Source: Thermoprotei archaeon (lineage in GTDB: Archaea; Thermoproteota; Thermoprotei_A; Sulfolobales; Acidilobaceae). From it: a stretch of DNA of 64,000 bases. Shown here one piece after another: positions 1 through 8,687 of the stretch (positions are counted from its first letter, which is position 1; each line of letters opens with the position of its first letter). The notes below the pieces were generated by a model that did no database searches, was not told where the DNA came from, and saw only the letters and a program-made list of their open reading frames with translations. The DNA lies in the NCBI GenBank assembly GCA_029335875.2, contig JARJMZ020000036.1, forward strand, positions 62,001 through 126,000, written 5' to 3'. The position numbers were made by a program, and so were the translations under genes.

Positions 1-391
1 CAATGGTGACCTGCCTCTCCTGCATAGCCTCTAGGAGCGCCGACTGGGTCCTTGGGGAAGCCCTGTTGATCTCGTCGACGAGAACTATGTTAGCAAATAT
101 GGGGCCCAATCTTAGCTTAAACTCTCCACTCTTCTGGTCATAAACATAGCCCCCTGTTATATCGCTAGGTAGGAGGTCTGGGGTCATCTGTATCCTTTTA
201 AAACTTAAGCCCAGGAGGGATGCTATTGTTTTAGCTGTAAGAGTCTTAGCAACACCCGGAACCCCCTCAAGGAGAACATGGCCTCTAGCGAGTAGGGACG
301 CTAGTATAAACCTCACCTCATTATCTCTCTCTACGAGGATCTTACTAGCAACACTCGTAACCTCCGAGAGGAACGTCAAAGGGAAAACCAC
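1..391 (-). CDS. MoxR-family AAA+ ATPase, N-terminal part (runs off the window)
   Basis: This is the first 130 codons of a MoxR-type AAA+ ATPase, a chaperone-like ATPase that usually works with von Willebrand A-domain proteins to assemble or activate enzyme complexes. Reading the minus strand from a GTG at 391 gives a Walker A motif GVPGVAKT near residue 41, a Walker B segment [10 protein letters not shown] near residue 105, and the segment [12 protein letters not shown] that is typical of MoxR. The GTG is preceded by GAG and gives the short N-terminal helix normal for the family. The gene is cut by the window edge, so partner genes cannot be seen. It is divergent from the GlmS homologue. The family call is secure; the substrate is unknown. 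Confidence 0.9.
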   Translation of the reverse strand, partial: MVFPLTFLSEVTSVASKILVERDNEVRFILASLLARGHVLLEGVPGVAKTLTAKTIASLLGLSFKRIQMTPDLLPSDITGGYVYDQKSGEFKLRLGPIFANIVLVDEINRASPRTQSALLEAMQERQVTI

Positions 392-489
392 CTCATGCCA
401 CGCTTAAATTAGCTCCCAGAACGCCTTAATAAATTTAAATCCAAATCAGTTACAAGCTACTATTTAACTTTCAATGATAATTAGTCATA

Positions 490-2310
490 ATGGGGCTCCA
501 AATGGGGGGTATCTTCGGCTTCGCATGCAACAATAACATGAACGGGTCTATTATCAGAGATGGTTTAAAGAGGCTACTCTACAGGGGGCATGACGGCGCG
601 GGCTTCGCCCTCCTAGACGATAAGGGGAGCCTTATAGTGAGGAAAGCTGCGGGCCACCTAGAAAATGTTAGTGGGAAACTCGGGTTTGAAGCGTACGCCT
701 CCAAGGTAATGGTGGGTCATACGAGGTATGCTAGCCGGGGAGTGCCTGCAGACTTTAACAGCCACCCGCTCACAGACTGTGGAGGTAGGGTTGCTGTTGT
801 GAGCGACGGCATAATATACGGTTATGAGGGGCTCAGAGAATCTCTTAGGAGGTCTAAGCATAGGTTCGCCTCGACTACAGATACTGAAGTCTTAGCCCAC
901 ATGATGGAGGAGCTTCTAGCTAGGGGGGTCAGCGTTCTCGAGGCTACGCTGGAGATAGGTAGGAGGGTCAGCGGCCTGTACTCGGCAGCGTTCATTGTTG
1001 AGGGCTTCGAGGGCCTAACTTTAATATCTAGGGGGCAGCCTATAGCTTTAGGGTTTAAGAGTGACGGCTCCTGTATCTTCGTGTCTAGCGACATACCGAG
1101 CCTGTACGGGTTTGCAGATGAAGCTATGCTACTCGAGGATAATGCTGCCGCCCTAGTGAGTAGGGGGGGCTATAGGGTTGTAAGTCTTGAGACGGGGTTC
1201 GAGGTTTTAGAGCTTCCGAGGAAGAGGGTTAAGTACCCGGTTGAGTTTGTGGGTAAAGGCGGGTTCCCCCATTACATGATCAAAGAGATCTATGAGACCC
1301 CCGAGGCTCTAGTGAGGACTACAGCGACGCTCCTAGATAAGTATTTGAGGCTGGCTGCTATGATAATAGCTGGGGCTAGGAACGTCATAGTTATAGGTAA
1401 CGGGTCGAGCCTCCACGCAGGTCTAGTGGCTCAATACTATTTCTCTGAAATGGCTGGCCTAAGCGTTAACGTGGCTAGCGCCGCCGAGTTCCCCTACTAT
1501 GCTTTGAACAACGTGTCAACAGGAACAGTGATCATAGCTATAAGCCAGAGTGGGGAGACTAGCGATGTGATTAGGAGCGTTAAACTAGCTAAGATGAGGG
1601 GGGCCGTGATTGTAGGCGTAGTTAACGTTCTAGGCTCGAGGCTCACAGTGCACTCAAACGTTTACCTCCCAGTAGGCGCCGGCCCCGAGATAGCTGTCCC
1701 AGCCACTAAATCTCTAACGTCCACGCTAGCCGCCCTCTCAATACTAGCCGGGTACACGGGACTCCACACGGGCAGGTTTAGTGTGGGCGAGCTCTCAAGC
1801 CTCTACGAGGAGGTGAAGAGCCTGGCAAAGGACATTAAAAACTCCCTGGAGCGCATAGAGTCTAAAGCTGCGGAAACAGCCGAGAGGCTGTCCTACTGGA
1901 ATAGCCTCTACGTCACGAGCAGCGGCATAAACTACCCGATAACCCTAGAGGGGGCTCTAAAACTAAAGGAGGCCGCTATGGTTCACGCCGAGGGGGTTCA
2001 GCTGGGGGAGCTAAGGCACGGCCCCATGGTTCTAGTTGGCGAGAAATATCCAGTCATAGTAGTGGAGCCCGTGGAGGAGGAGGCCGTGGAGCTCTACGAG
2101 AAAGTTGTTGGAGAGCTGGAGGCTAGAGGGGCGCCAACAGTTAAAATAGGGTTCAGAGCCGGGGGGGACATAGAAGTCCCTAAAACAACGCGAACCCTAG
2201 CGCCAATAGCTAGCGTAATACCCCTACAGCTAATAGCATACAAGCTTGGGAGCTTGAAAGGGCTCCCCATAGACACCCCGCCAGGCCTCGCGAAAGCAGT
2301 AACAACCTAG
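490..2310 (+). CDS. GlmS-like glucosamine-6-phosphate synthase homologue lacking the catalytic cysteine
   Basis: This is a full-length homologue of glutamine:fructose-6-phosphate aminotransferase (606 residues; the E. coli enzyme has about 609). An N-terminal Ntn-type glutaminase domain (about 1-230) is followed by two SIS sugar-isomerase domains (about 270-600). The SIS part looks intact: GNGSSLHAGL, SQSGETSDV, EGALKLKEAAMVHAEG, GELRHGP and the C-terminal LAKAVT tail. The glutaminase part is degraded. The invariant MCGI start reads MGGI, so the nucleophilic cysteine is glycine; HTRWATHG reads HTRYASRG and the conserved NG reads DG. ATG 490 lies about 24 nt after a TATA-like TATTTAAC (462-469), so a leaderless start is likely; ATG 502 is the alternative. 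It probably makes or isomerises amino-sugar phosphate with free ammonia, or acts as an isomerase. That function is inference. Confidence 0.85.
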   Translation: MGLQMGGIFGFACNNNMNGSIIRDGLKRLLYRGHDGAGFALLDDKGSLIVRKAAGHLENVSGKLGFEAYASKVMVGHTRYASRGVPADFNSHPLTDCGGRVAVVSDGIIYGYEGLRESLRRSKHRFASTTDTEVLAHMMEELLARGVSVLEATLEIGRRVSGLYSAAFIVEGFEGLTLISRGQPIALGFKSDGSCIFVSSDIPSLYGFADEAMLLEDNAAALVSRGGYRVVSLETGFEVLELPRKRVKYPVEFVGKGGFPHYMIKEIYETPEALVRTTATLLDKYLRLAAMIIAGARNVIVIGNGSSLHAGLVAQYYFSEMAGLSVNVASAAEFPYYALNNVSTGTVIIAISQSGETSDVIRSVKLAKMRGAVIVGVVNVLGSRLTVHSNVYLPVGAGPEIAVPATKSLTSTLAALSILAGYTGLHTGRFSVGELSSLYEEVKSLAKDIKNSLERIESKAAETAERLSYWNSLYVTSSGINYPITLEGALKLKEAAMVHAEGVQLGELRHGPMVLVGEKYPVIVVEPVEEEAVELYEKVVGELEARGAPTVKIGFRAGGDIEVPKTTRTLAPIASVIPLQLIAYKLGSLKGLPIDTPPGLAKAVTT

Positions 2311-2320
2311 GGGGCCCGCC

Positions 2321-3040
2321 TTGGGCCAGGATCTCATCTACGCTGTTAGCGACGTTCACAGCCCAAGGTTCCTCCACATGTTCAGGAGTTCCCTTAAAAC
2401 CTTAACGGAGGAGCCTTGTTTTTTCATAATGGCCGGGGACATGATAGATAAAGGTAAAGTTGAGATGTTAAAGCCCATAGTGAAAGACTTGAGGAGCAAA
2501 TGGCTTGAAACCCCCCTGGTCGCTGTTTTCGGGAACGAAGAATACCATAGTGTTAGGGAGGAGCTTAGAGGAGAATATCCTGAAATCACGTGGCTAGACG
2601 ATGGAACATTAAAGGGAAACTGTGGAAACTTGAAAATCGCGATAGTGGGGACTCAGGGAGCCCTAGACAGGCTAACAAGCTGGCAGGCCAGGAACATGCC
2701 ATGGCTCCTGGAAGATTATCTCAAGAAGCCCGACACGCTGACAAAGCTCATATCCGAGGCGAGGGGAGAGGGCTACACGGTAATTCTAGTATCCCACTAC
2801 GCTCTAACATCGGAGAATTTAAAGGGTGAAGACCCGAGAGCTTGGCCTGAGATGTATTCCAGGAAGATGGAGAAACTTGTAAAGGAGCTAAAGCCTGACA
2901 TAGCGATACACGGGCATGCCCACAACGGCAAACCATACGCCCTAGTAGGTGGAGTCCCAGTATACAATGTAGCAATACCACTAACCAAGACTATAAAGAA
3001 GATTAAACTGGCAAAAGGGCTCCTGGAGTTTACAAGCTGA
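2321..3040 (+). CDS. Calcineurin-like metallophosphoesterase
   Basis: This 239-residue protein has the metallophosphoesterase motif series: SDVHS (residues 10-14), GDMIDKG (about 40-46), GNEE (about 73-76, where most family members have GNHE), VSHYA (about 157) and GHAH (about 197). These residues bind two metal ions and hydrolyse phosphomono- or phosphodiesters. The glutamate in place of the GNHE histidine is unusual, because that histidine acts as general acid in many members. The TTG start at 2321 lies 10 nt after the glmS-like stop codon, so the two genes are probably co-transcribed. The substrate is not predictable from sequence. Confidence 0.85.
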   Translation: MGQDLIYAVSDVHSPRFLHMFRSSLKTLTEEPCFFIMAGDMIDKGKVEMLKPIVKDLRSKWLETPLVAVFGNEEYHSVREELRGEYPEITWLDDGTLKGNCGNLKIAIVGTQGALDRLTSWQARNMPWLLEDYLKKPDTLTKLISEARGEGYTVILVSHYALTSENLKGEDPRAWPEMYSRKMEKLVKELKPDIAIHGHAHNGKPYALVGGVPVYNVAIPLTKTIKKIKLAKGLLEFTS

Positions 3041-3103
3041 CAGGCAAACCCCTCAACCGTGAAGTGGGGAATAACTATTTAAAGACTATAAACCGCCTAT
3101 TTC

Positions 3104-3211
3104 ATGGGGCTAGCTTTGAAACTAGGGAGGATAGTGGGGAGGATAGGACACATATACCCAATTAGGGAGGTAGTTGTGAAAGTTAGCCGTGAGAGTGAAA
3201 TTAAAGATTAG
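3104..3211 (+). CDS. Possible 35-residue leader peptide or small protein
   Basis: A 35-codon ATG frame lies 21-28 nt downstream of a clean TATA box (ATTTAAAG, 3077-3084). It ends 23 bp inside the next reading frame, as expected for translational coupling. The peptide is basic and valine/isoleucine-rich (it contains GRIVGRIGHIYPI). It may be a small protein partnered with the broken aspartic-protease-like gene that follows. Nothing beyond the promoter and the overlap supports it. Confidence 0.35.
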   Translation: MGLALKLGRIVGRIGHIYPIREVVVKVSRESEIKD

Positions 3212-3609
3212 ATCTCTACTCTCAAACACTGAAATAGTCACTTCAGCCCTAGTCAAATCAGGGTTTGAAGCTGAGACGCCACAACTACTAATACCAAGAT
3301 CCCTAGCGGTAAAACTAGGATTATGGCCTCCCCTGCCTGAAGCGCAGCTAGTTGAAGTGGAGACCGCCGGGGGCCCTGTAAGGAACTACCTGGCCCCGGG
3401 GGGCTGCTGAGGTTTCTGCGGACGCCGGCGACAGGACAGTTGGCCCCGTAAAGTGCGATATTATGATCTCCAGCTTTGAATACGAGGTTTTAATAAGCAA
3501 CATGCTTGGAGGAGAGCTCGGCATAGTCATACTAGACTTGAGAGGTAAATGGAGGTTTTCGGACGAGGATAAAGTTAGGGAGAGCGAGAAGCCCCAATGC
3601 TGGTTCTAG
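3189..3609 (+). pseudogene. Clan-AA aspartic-protease-like protein, frameshifted
   Basis: Two adjacent frames together encode one protein of about 139 residues. Frame 1 starts at GTG 3189 and contains a fold-typical stretch LVKSGFEAETPQLLIP, then LAVKLGLWPP and VETAGGPV, ending at a TGA at 3408. Frame 2 continues without interruption from about 3403 with SSFEYEVLISNMLGGELGI and ends in ESEKPQCWF. This order (tethered active-site-like strand, AGG flap, LGIV second half, SEKPQ-W tail) resembles small archaeal retropepsin-like proteins. The usual DTGF/DSGF active-site aspartate reads KSGF here. The shift falls in a run of six Gs (3398-3403); removing one G restores the frame. It may be a decayed gene, a sequencing error or a programmed frameshift. 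Confidence 0.6.
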
Positions 3610-3763
3610 AGATAAAAATCCCATCTTACTATTTGAGCTTTGCATTCCCACTATACTCTTATGAGCGCGGCTGCCTAACCGAGCTAATATCATTATCCTG
3701 TGTTCTAGCATGCTCTCTCCCCATGTTTCGAATTTATTAGGTTAAACATAGTATAGTTTAATT

Positions 3764-5098
3764 ATGAGGGTGATGGTATTGAGGGTTATCTTAAGAAGTG
3801 CGGTTAAGTTTTCCACTATGACCCTCTTATTATTGATTGTAGCCCCTACAGGCTATCCCTTACCGGTTGCTGCAAGCAGCCCCATAGCTATATACTCTCA
3901 TAACGTCTTGGAGGTCCCAGTGGAATTTGAGGGGCTGACTTTTGAAGGTTTTCTTAAGCTGTCTAACGGGGTTCTGCAAGCTTATGTTGGGGGTTCTCTA
4001 AGCCGCGACCACACTCTTGAGGGTTCTGTAGACTTGAAATTCAGGAAGACTGTTGAAAATAATACTTTCAAAGCGAGCCTACACTTAGATACTGTAATGG
4101 CTAATGTGACGGGCGGGAATTTAAACTTCACGCTAAACGCCACTGTATACTGCGAGGGTTTAAGGGCTGAAGGGGAGCTACTCTCTACCTGCGCTATAGA
4201 GGCTCGCTACACTGACCGGGGCGCTCTGGCTAAGACTTTAGGGCTTAAAAGTGTGAGAGTTGATGCCTCATCTACAATAGTGTCGATAATTTCAAAGAAC
4301 CATACGAGGTTGACCGTTGAAAGCCTAATAGAGCCTAGGACCGGGGTCCCCATGACGGATAAAATATTGACAGCGGTTATAGCCACAGTTCTCAACGAGA
4401 CCCTCAAAGAAATTAACGCCGACCTTGAGAGGATACCCGGTGTTACTTTTGACTATGAAGTTAATGTGGACATGGATAAGGCTCAGGTACGCGTACGGAT
4501 AGTAAGCCTGATAACTAGGGAGGTTTGGAGTGGAGTTTTCGACGTAAAACTAGAGGACCTGGAGAAAGAGGGGGTCATCAAGCTGGAATTCAAACCCGGG
4601 ATCGTAGAGTTTAAAGCTAACACTACAATTAAAACCATGAAACACTCCAAAAAATACTTTGAGGCATCACTGAAAATAGGCGAGTCTAAGCTTAAAGTCA
4701 GCCTAACAATTAGTAAAACACTAGGCGAAGACCACAGTTTAGAGGCGGCTGAGATCCTGGAGGCTATAATGCAGGTGCTCCAGTCAGCCTTAGCTCTACA
4801 AGGACAATTAACCCTGATAGCCGCGGCACGTCAAGGAGTGCTCGAAGGGATGGAGCGAGCGCTAGTCAGCCTGGAGAAAGGACTCCCAACACAATACCAG
4901 ATCCCCACATACACCATAACCCCCAACCAAACTATGAAAACTTCGACTGTTAAAACGGAAGCTATTGAAACGCCTAAGATAAAAGAGGAAGGGAAGGTGA
5001 ACATACCATTAATCATGACCCTCCTAAGCGCCTTCACGCTAGCCTTAATAGCCATAGCATACAGGCTACTATCTAGAAAAACCCTAACAACTAGGTGA
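3764..5098 (+). CDS. Secreted or surface-anchored protein of unknown function
   Basis: This 444-residue protein has an N-terminal signal sequence: basic residues, then a hydrophobic core at about residues 19-35 (MTLLLLIVAPTGYPLPVAA). A beta-rich, threonine/asparagine-rich ectodomain with several N-x-S/T sites follows. After a P/T-rich stretch (about 385-410) comes a C-terminal membrane anchor (about 418-438) ending in RKTLTTR. This type I layout, with most of the chain outside the cell and a short cytoplasmic tail, is typical of crenarchaeal envelope proteins. No enzymatic motif is visible. A TATA-like element (about 3750) lies just upstream of ATG 3764. Confidence 0.7.
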   Translation: MRVMVLRVILRSAVKFSTMTLLLLIVAPTGYPLPVAASSPIAIYSHNVLEVPVEFEGLTFEGFLKLSNGVLQAYVGGSLSRDHTLEGSVDLKFRKTVENNTFKASLHLDTVMANVTGGNLNFTLNATVYCEGLRAEGELLSTCAIEARYTDRGALAKTLGLKSVRVDASSTIVSIISKNHTRLTVESLIEPRTGVPMTDKILTAVIATVLNETLKEINADLERIPGVTFDYEVNVDMDKAQVRVRIVSLITREVWSGVFDVKLEDLEKEGVIKLEFKPGIVEFKANTTIKTMKHSKKYFEASLKIGESKLKVSLTISKTLGEDHSLEAAEILEAIMQVLQSALALQGQLTLIAAARQGVLEGMERALVSLEKGLPTQYQIPTYTITPNQTMKTSTVKTEAIETPKIKEEGKVNIPLIMTLLSAFTLALIAIAYRLLSRKTLTTR

Positions 5099-5659
5099 AC
5101 CCTTAAACTATGAAAGTTCAGGGTTTAACGCGCCCTCTCAAAATAAGGAGCTTAGCATACCATAAAGTTTTATGTTGTAGGCCAAACACGTTCAAAACAC
5201 AACCATCTAGCCTGTATTAACCGCTTATATGACTTTAAAGGCTTACACTATAACTATTTAGTGGTCGGTGAATTATTTGAAAGATTCAGCCCTAACTTTA
5301 GAGCTTACAAATAAAAGCGTACGGGCAAGGACGGTGGGATCCGACAACTTGGATCATAGGAAGCACGTTATTGAGATTGCTACATACAACTTTCCCACTA
5401 GCATATTGTTAAACATGGCCAACTCCTTACCAATAAAATATTTAGGTTTCGACCGTGAGAGGCGCGCCCTTATATTAATGTCTAGCTCTATGAGCTCTGC
5501 AGCCTCAAGCTTTGGAGCCTGGACTTCCTCCACAGTGGGTGTCTCAGCAGTTTTCCTAGCATTTACAATGTTAAGGTTTACACCGCCGTTATATCAGTGG
5601 AAGCTCTTCCAGAGCTAGGGTTAAGATGGATTTGATATCGCGCAGGGGATGTAGGTTAG
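5099..5659 (+). other. Intergenic stretch without a recognisable gene
   Basis: About 560 bp separate the surface protein and the MFS gene. The only frame of any length is a GTG-initiated 116-codon frame at 5268-5618. It shows no domain, has a serine-rich low-complexity middle, and does not follow the codon habits of the neighbours. No tRNA, hairpin terminator or copy of the window's dispersed repeat was seen. Confidence 0.4.
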
Positions 5660-6880
5660 ATGGTGATCCGAGAGCCTAAGATAGGCTTGGACAGCGACCT
5701 GGCTAAATTAGTAGTTTTAATGTTCGCGTCTTCGTCACTGTTCGGAGTTACGTGGAGTATTCTAGCTCCATACCTTAGATCTCTCGGTTTTACAGCGGCA
5801 GAGTATGGGGGGCTAGGGGCTTTAGGCCTGTACTTCTCCCTAGCGGTCACGCTCGTTTCAGGGTGGCTTTCGGATAGAGTTGGCTCTAGGATCTTAATAC
5901 TCGCGGGGACATTGGCAAGTAGCTTGAGCCTGGTAATGTTATCCACGGGCCACACATACTTGATATACGCCTCCTTCTGCCTTTCAGGCCTCGGTATGGG
6001 CGCGGTTCATGTGGCGGGGATAGTTCTAGCTTCAAGGATAGTGTCGGAAAGCCTTGTCCACTCAATGTCTTACACTACAGCCTCCTCAATGATAGGGGGC
6101 GGCCTGGGCACCCTAGTGGGAGGCTGGATCCCAGTTATCCTAGGTCGGCTGGCTGGGTTGAGCATGGTTGAAAGCTACAGGATCGTCTTGCTAATAGCAG
6201 GCATACTATCGCCCCTACCAGCCCTTTTAATATTGCCTAGGGTGAGAGAGGTGGTCAGAACCGGAGAGAGCGAGACTAAGAAGAGAGATATTGAAGTCAG
6301 GATGCCGTGGGGTACGTTGGTGAGGCTGCTCATAATAAACATGATTATAAGCCTGGGAGCCGGCATGTCAATACACATAATAGACTATTATTTCGTAGCG
6401 AAATTCAAGGTTACAAGCAGAGAGCTCGGCACAGTGCTGGGAGCGCAGAACACTATAATGGGTGCGACCATGCTATTCATGCCAACGTTAAGCTCTAGGG
6501 TTGGGGGGCCCCTCAGAGCCTATATTCTGGTTGCCGCGCCAAGCATACCCCTAATAGTTGCTATGACCTTAACGTCGAGCTACACTATAGCAGCAGCATT
6601 ATACATAGTGAGGAGCATATTAATGAACGTGGCAAACCCCCTATACCAAGCCTTCGAAATGAGCCTCATACCATCAGAGTATAGGGGAAGAGGAGCATCT
6701 CTAATAAGCGTGGCGTGGCAAATACCCGCAGGCATAGGGAGATACGTTGGAGGCCACATGATGGACAGGCATATTGAATCACCACTACTAGCAACATCAG
6801 CCCTCTACACTCTAGCATTCACACTCCTAGCCATACTATTCTCAGACCATGTTTTCACCAGGAAAACTCCCCGCAGTTAA
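5660..6880 (+). CDS. Major facilitator superfamily transporter
   Basis: This 406-residue polytopic membrane protein has about twelve hydrophobic helices in two halves around a charged central loop (about residues 195-215, rich in R/E/K). The MFS signature after helix 2 is present as GWLSDRVGSR (about 74-83), a form of GxxxDRxGRR. A matching segment after helix 8 reads SSRVGGP, and a late motif reads YRGRGASLISVAWQIPAGIG. It should catalyse proton- or solute-coupled transport of a small molecule; the substrate cannot be inferred. No neighbouring gene suggests a pathway. Confidence 0.85.
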   Translation: MVIREPKIGLDSDLAKLVVLMFASSSLFGVTWSILAPYLRSLGFTAAEYGGLGALGLYFSLAVTLVSGWLSDRVGSRILILAGTLASSLSLVMLSTGHTYLIYASFCLSGLGMGAVHVAGIVLASRIVSESLVHSMSYTTASSMIGGGLGTLVGGWIPVILGRLAGLSMVESYRIVLLIAGILSPLPALLILPRVREVVRTGESETKKRDIEVRMPWGTLVRLLIINMIISLGAGMSIHIIDYYFVAKFKVTSRELGTVLGAQNTIMGATMLFMPTLSSRVGGPLRAYILVAAPSIPLIVAMTLTSSYTIAAALYIVRSILMNVANPLYQAFEMSLIPSEYRGRGASLISVAWQIPAGIGRYVGGHMMDRHIESPLLATSALYTLAFTLLAILFSDHVFTRKTPRS

Positions 6881-6991
6881 ACATTTCCAATTGGGGCCCC
6901 AAGCTCTTAAAGCTTCCACTCTCAGTCTCGGAGCCTCTCGGTCCTATATATTTGGGGGCGCGCATGGTTTCCTATACATATGCAGTGCATG

Positions 6992-7459
6992 TTACTCTGT
7001 TATTTTGTAAGTGAGGGGGTTTATGGGCTTCTCCAGGGGGAGCTCTCCTCTCTTAATCTTCTCTAAGAGACCCTTCACTGAAGGTGTTAACTGCATTCTT
7101 AGAGCTTCATCTATAGCGTAGAATCCCGCTTCCAAGGCGTCGCTTGACGCTTTAAGCTCTCCTTTAGGGTTTGCGAATAGGACGTCTATTAGGACATAGT
7201 GTACTTTAATATTCTTTTCCCCGCTTGTCGCTATTAAAGTGTCCACATTAACTATACCCCGGGGTTCAGCCTCTAACCTCGTTTCTTCCCTGAGCTCCCT
7301 CACTGCCGCCTCTATAAGGTCCTCCCCCAATTCTACGTGCCCGCCAGGTATGCTCCACTTGCCCGCTCCCGGAGGATAGGCTCTCTTGATCAACAACACT
7401 TTACCCCCATCTATAACTAGGCATCCCACCCCTACTAGGGGTTTGCTCATTTTCTCCAC
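6992..7459 (-). CDS. Nudix hydrolase (MutT-like)
   Basis: The 155-residue protein carries a full Nudix box starting at GGHVELGE (about 39) and continuing through REL REE (about 53-59). This loop-helix binds metal and hydrolyses nucleoside diphosphates linked to another group. The N-terminal strand [18 protein letters not shown] is typical of the MutT/ADP-ribose pyrophosphatase group. GTG 7459 is the first start; an internal ATG at 7450, preceded by GGTGGAG, is an equally good choice. It is divergent from the thiolase operon across only 52 bp. The substrate is unknown. Confidence 0.85.
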   Translation of the reverse strand: MEKMSKPLVGVGCLVIDGGKVLLIKRAYPPGAGKWSIPGGHVELGEDLIEAAVRELREETRLEAEPRGIVNVDTLIATSGEKNIKVHYVLIDVLFANPKGELKASSDALEAGFYAIDEALRMQLTPSVKGLLEKIKRGELPLEKPINPLTYKITE

Positions 7460-7482
7460 CTAGAATTTGCTTTCACGGTAAA

Positions 7483-7493
7483 GATTTAATAAC
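7483..7493 (+). promoter_or_regulatory. Single TATA element between divergent Nudix and thiolase genes
   Basis: The 52-bp divergent spacer holds one near-symmetric A/T element, GATTTAATAAC, with a purine-rich BRE-like GTAAA before it on the plus strand. It lies about 24 nt before the thiolase-like GTG (7512) and about 29 nt before the Nudix GTG (7459). It could therefore serve a leaderless transcript in either direction. Confidence 0.5.
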
Positions 7494-7511
7494 TCCCCCG
7501 GGAGGCTCCAG

Positions 7512-8684
7512 GTGTACGGTGTCCGCCTCTTGAGAGTAGCCATAGTGGGGGTTGGCTGGTACGGGTTTAAGCCTTCAGCCCCGGAACTCTCATTCAGAGA
7601 GATGATGTTTGAGGCTGCCGTGAGAGCTTATAGGGACGCGAACATAGACCCTAGACGTGACGTTGACGCTTTCATATCATGCCAGGAAGATTTCTGGGAG
7701 GGTATAGCTATAAGTGACGAGTTCGCCACCGAGCCTATAGGTGGGGTTTTAAGGCCAACAATGACCATAGCTGGGGACGGGCTGCAGTGTGTTGGCCAGG
7801 CTTACGCCATGGTTAAGACTGGGGCTTTCGAGACTATTGTTGTTGAGGCTCACGCTAAGCCCAGCGACATATTGTCTATCCAGGAGATCTACGAGCTCGC
7901 GCTTGACCCCCAGTTGAGAGTCCTAGAGGTTAAGAATCCCTTGTTCCAGGCTGGTTTAGATGCTGTAGCTTACATGAGGAGGAGCGGGGCTAGAAGGGAG
8001 CATTTAGCCCTGGTAGCATACAAGAATAAGAACAGGGGGCTTTTAAACCCTAGAGCTTCCCACGCCGCGCCCGTGAGGCTTGAAGATATTATGGAGTCGG
8101 AGACAGTCATATACCCTATGGGCAGGCATGAGATAGCGGGGTTTACCGATGTCGCTATAAACATGGTTATAGCCTCGGAGTCTAAGGCTAAGAGTTACAC
8201 TGACAAGCCCGTCTGGATAGAGGGTGTGGGCTGGGCTACAGAGCTGGGTTCGGGAGTTGTAGAATGGCACTCTTGGGGTAGAATGCCCTCTATGAGGACA
8301 GCGGGCCTCATGGCTTATAAGCAGGCCGGCATAGAAAACCCACTAAAACAGGCGGATTTCGCCGAGGTTGAAGACAGGTTTAGCTACATGGAGCTTCTAG
8401 CCTTGGAAGAGCTAGGTCTTGGAGGTGTAGAGGGCGTGCCAAAGCTCCTAGAGTCAGGCTACTATCATCCCAAGGGGGGTTTACCCGTTAACCCTAGCGG
8501 TGGCAGCCTATCTCTAGGGGTGACTCTCGAAGCCACGGGACTCTCAAGGCTACTTGAAGCCGCACTACAACTGAGAGGGGAGGCTGGAGGTGTCCAGTTG
8601 AAGGGGGTTAAAAGAGCTATAGTAGCTTCTTGGAGGGGGCCTCCGACGTACACGAGCATGGTTGTGGTAGTTTCAAGTTCATAG
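7512..8684 (+). CDS. Thiolase-fold protein (SCP-x/acetyl-CoA acetyltransferase-like), catalytic residues changed
   Basis: This 390-residue protein has the thiolase fold of the archaeal group that pairs with DUF35 proteins. The landmarks are an N-terminal VAIVGVGW strand, the helix before TGAFETIVV, and the C-terminal NPSGG loop. Two catalytic positions are altered. By spacing to the TG-x(4)-VV strand, the nucleophilic Cys of CASG falls on Ala87 (AGDG), and the GHPIGATG histidine loop reads GVTLEATG. A cysteine six residues later (QCVG) is not at the usual place. It heads a tight operon with a second thiolase-fold protein (3-nt gap) and two DUF35 proteins. It may be a structural or CoA-binding subunit of a hetero-oligomer; ordinary thiolase activity looks unlikely. 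Confidence 0.75.
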   Translation: MYGVRLLRVAIVGVGWYGFKPSAPELSFREMMFEAAVRAYRDANIDPRRDVDAFISCQEDFWEGIAISDEFATEPIGGVLRPTMTIAGDGLQCVGQAYAMVKTGAFETIVVEAHAKPSDILSIQEIYELALDPQLRVLEVKNPLFQAGLDAVAYMRRSGARREHLALVAYKNKNRGLLNPRASHAAPVRLEDIMESETVIYPMGRHEIAGFTDVAINMVIASESKAKSYTDKPVWIEGVGWATELGSGVVEWHSWGRMPSMRTAGLMAYKQAGIENPLKQADFAEVEDRFSYMELLALEELGLGGVEGVPKLLESGYYHPKGGLPVNPSGGSLSLGVTLEATGLSRLLEAALQLRGEAGGVQLKGVKRAIVASWRGPPTYTSMVVVVSSS

Positions 8685-8687
8685 GGG

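Noticed and set aside
5268-5618. GTG-initiated 116-codon frame in the 5099-5659 gap
   Set aside because: It has no domain, a low-complexity serine stretch, atypical codon use and no promoter at a fitting distance; treated as chance.
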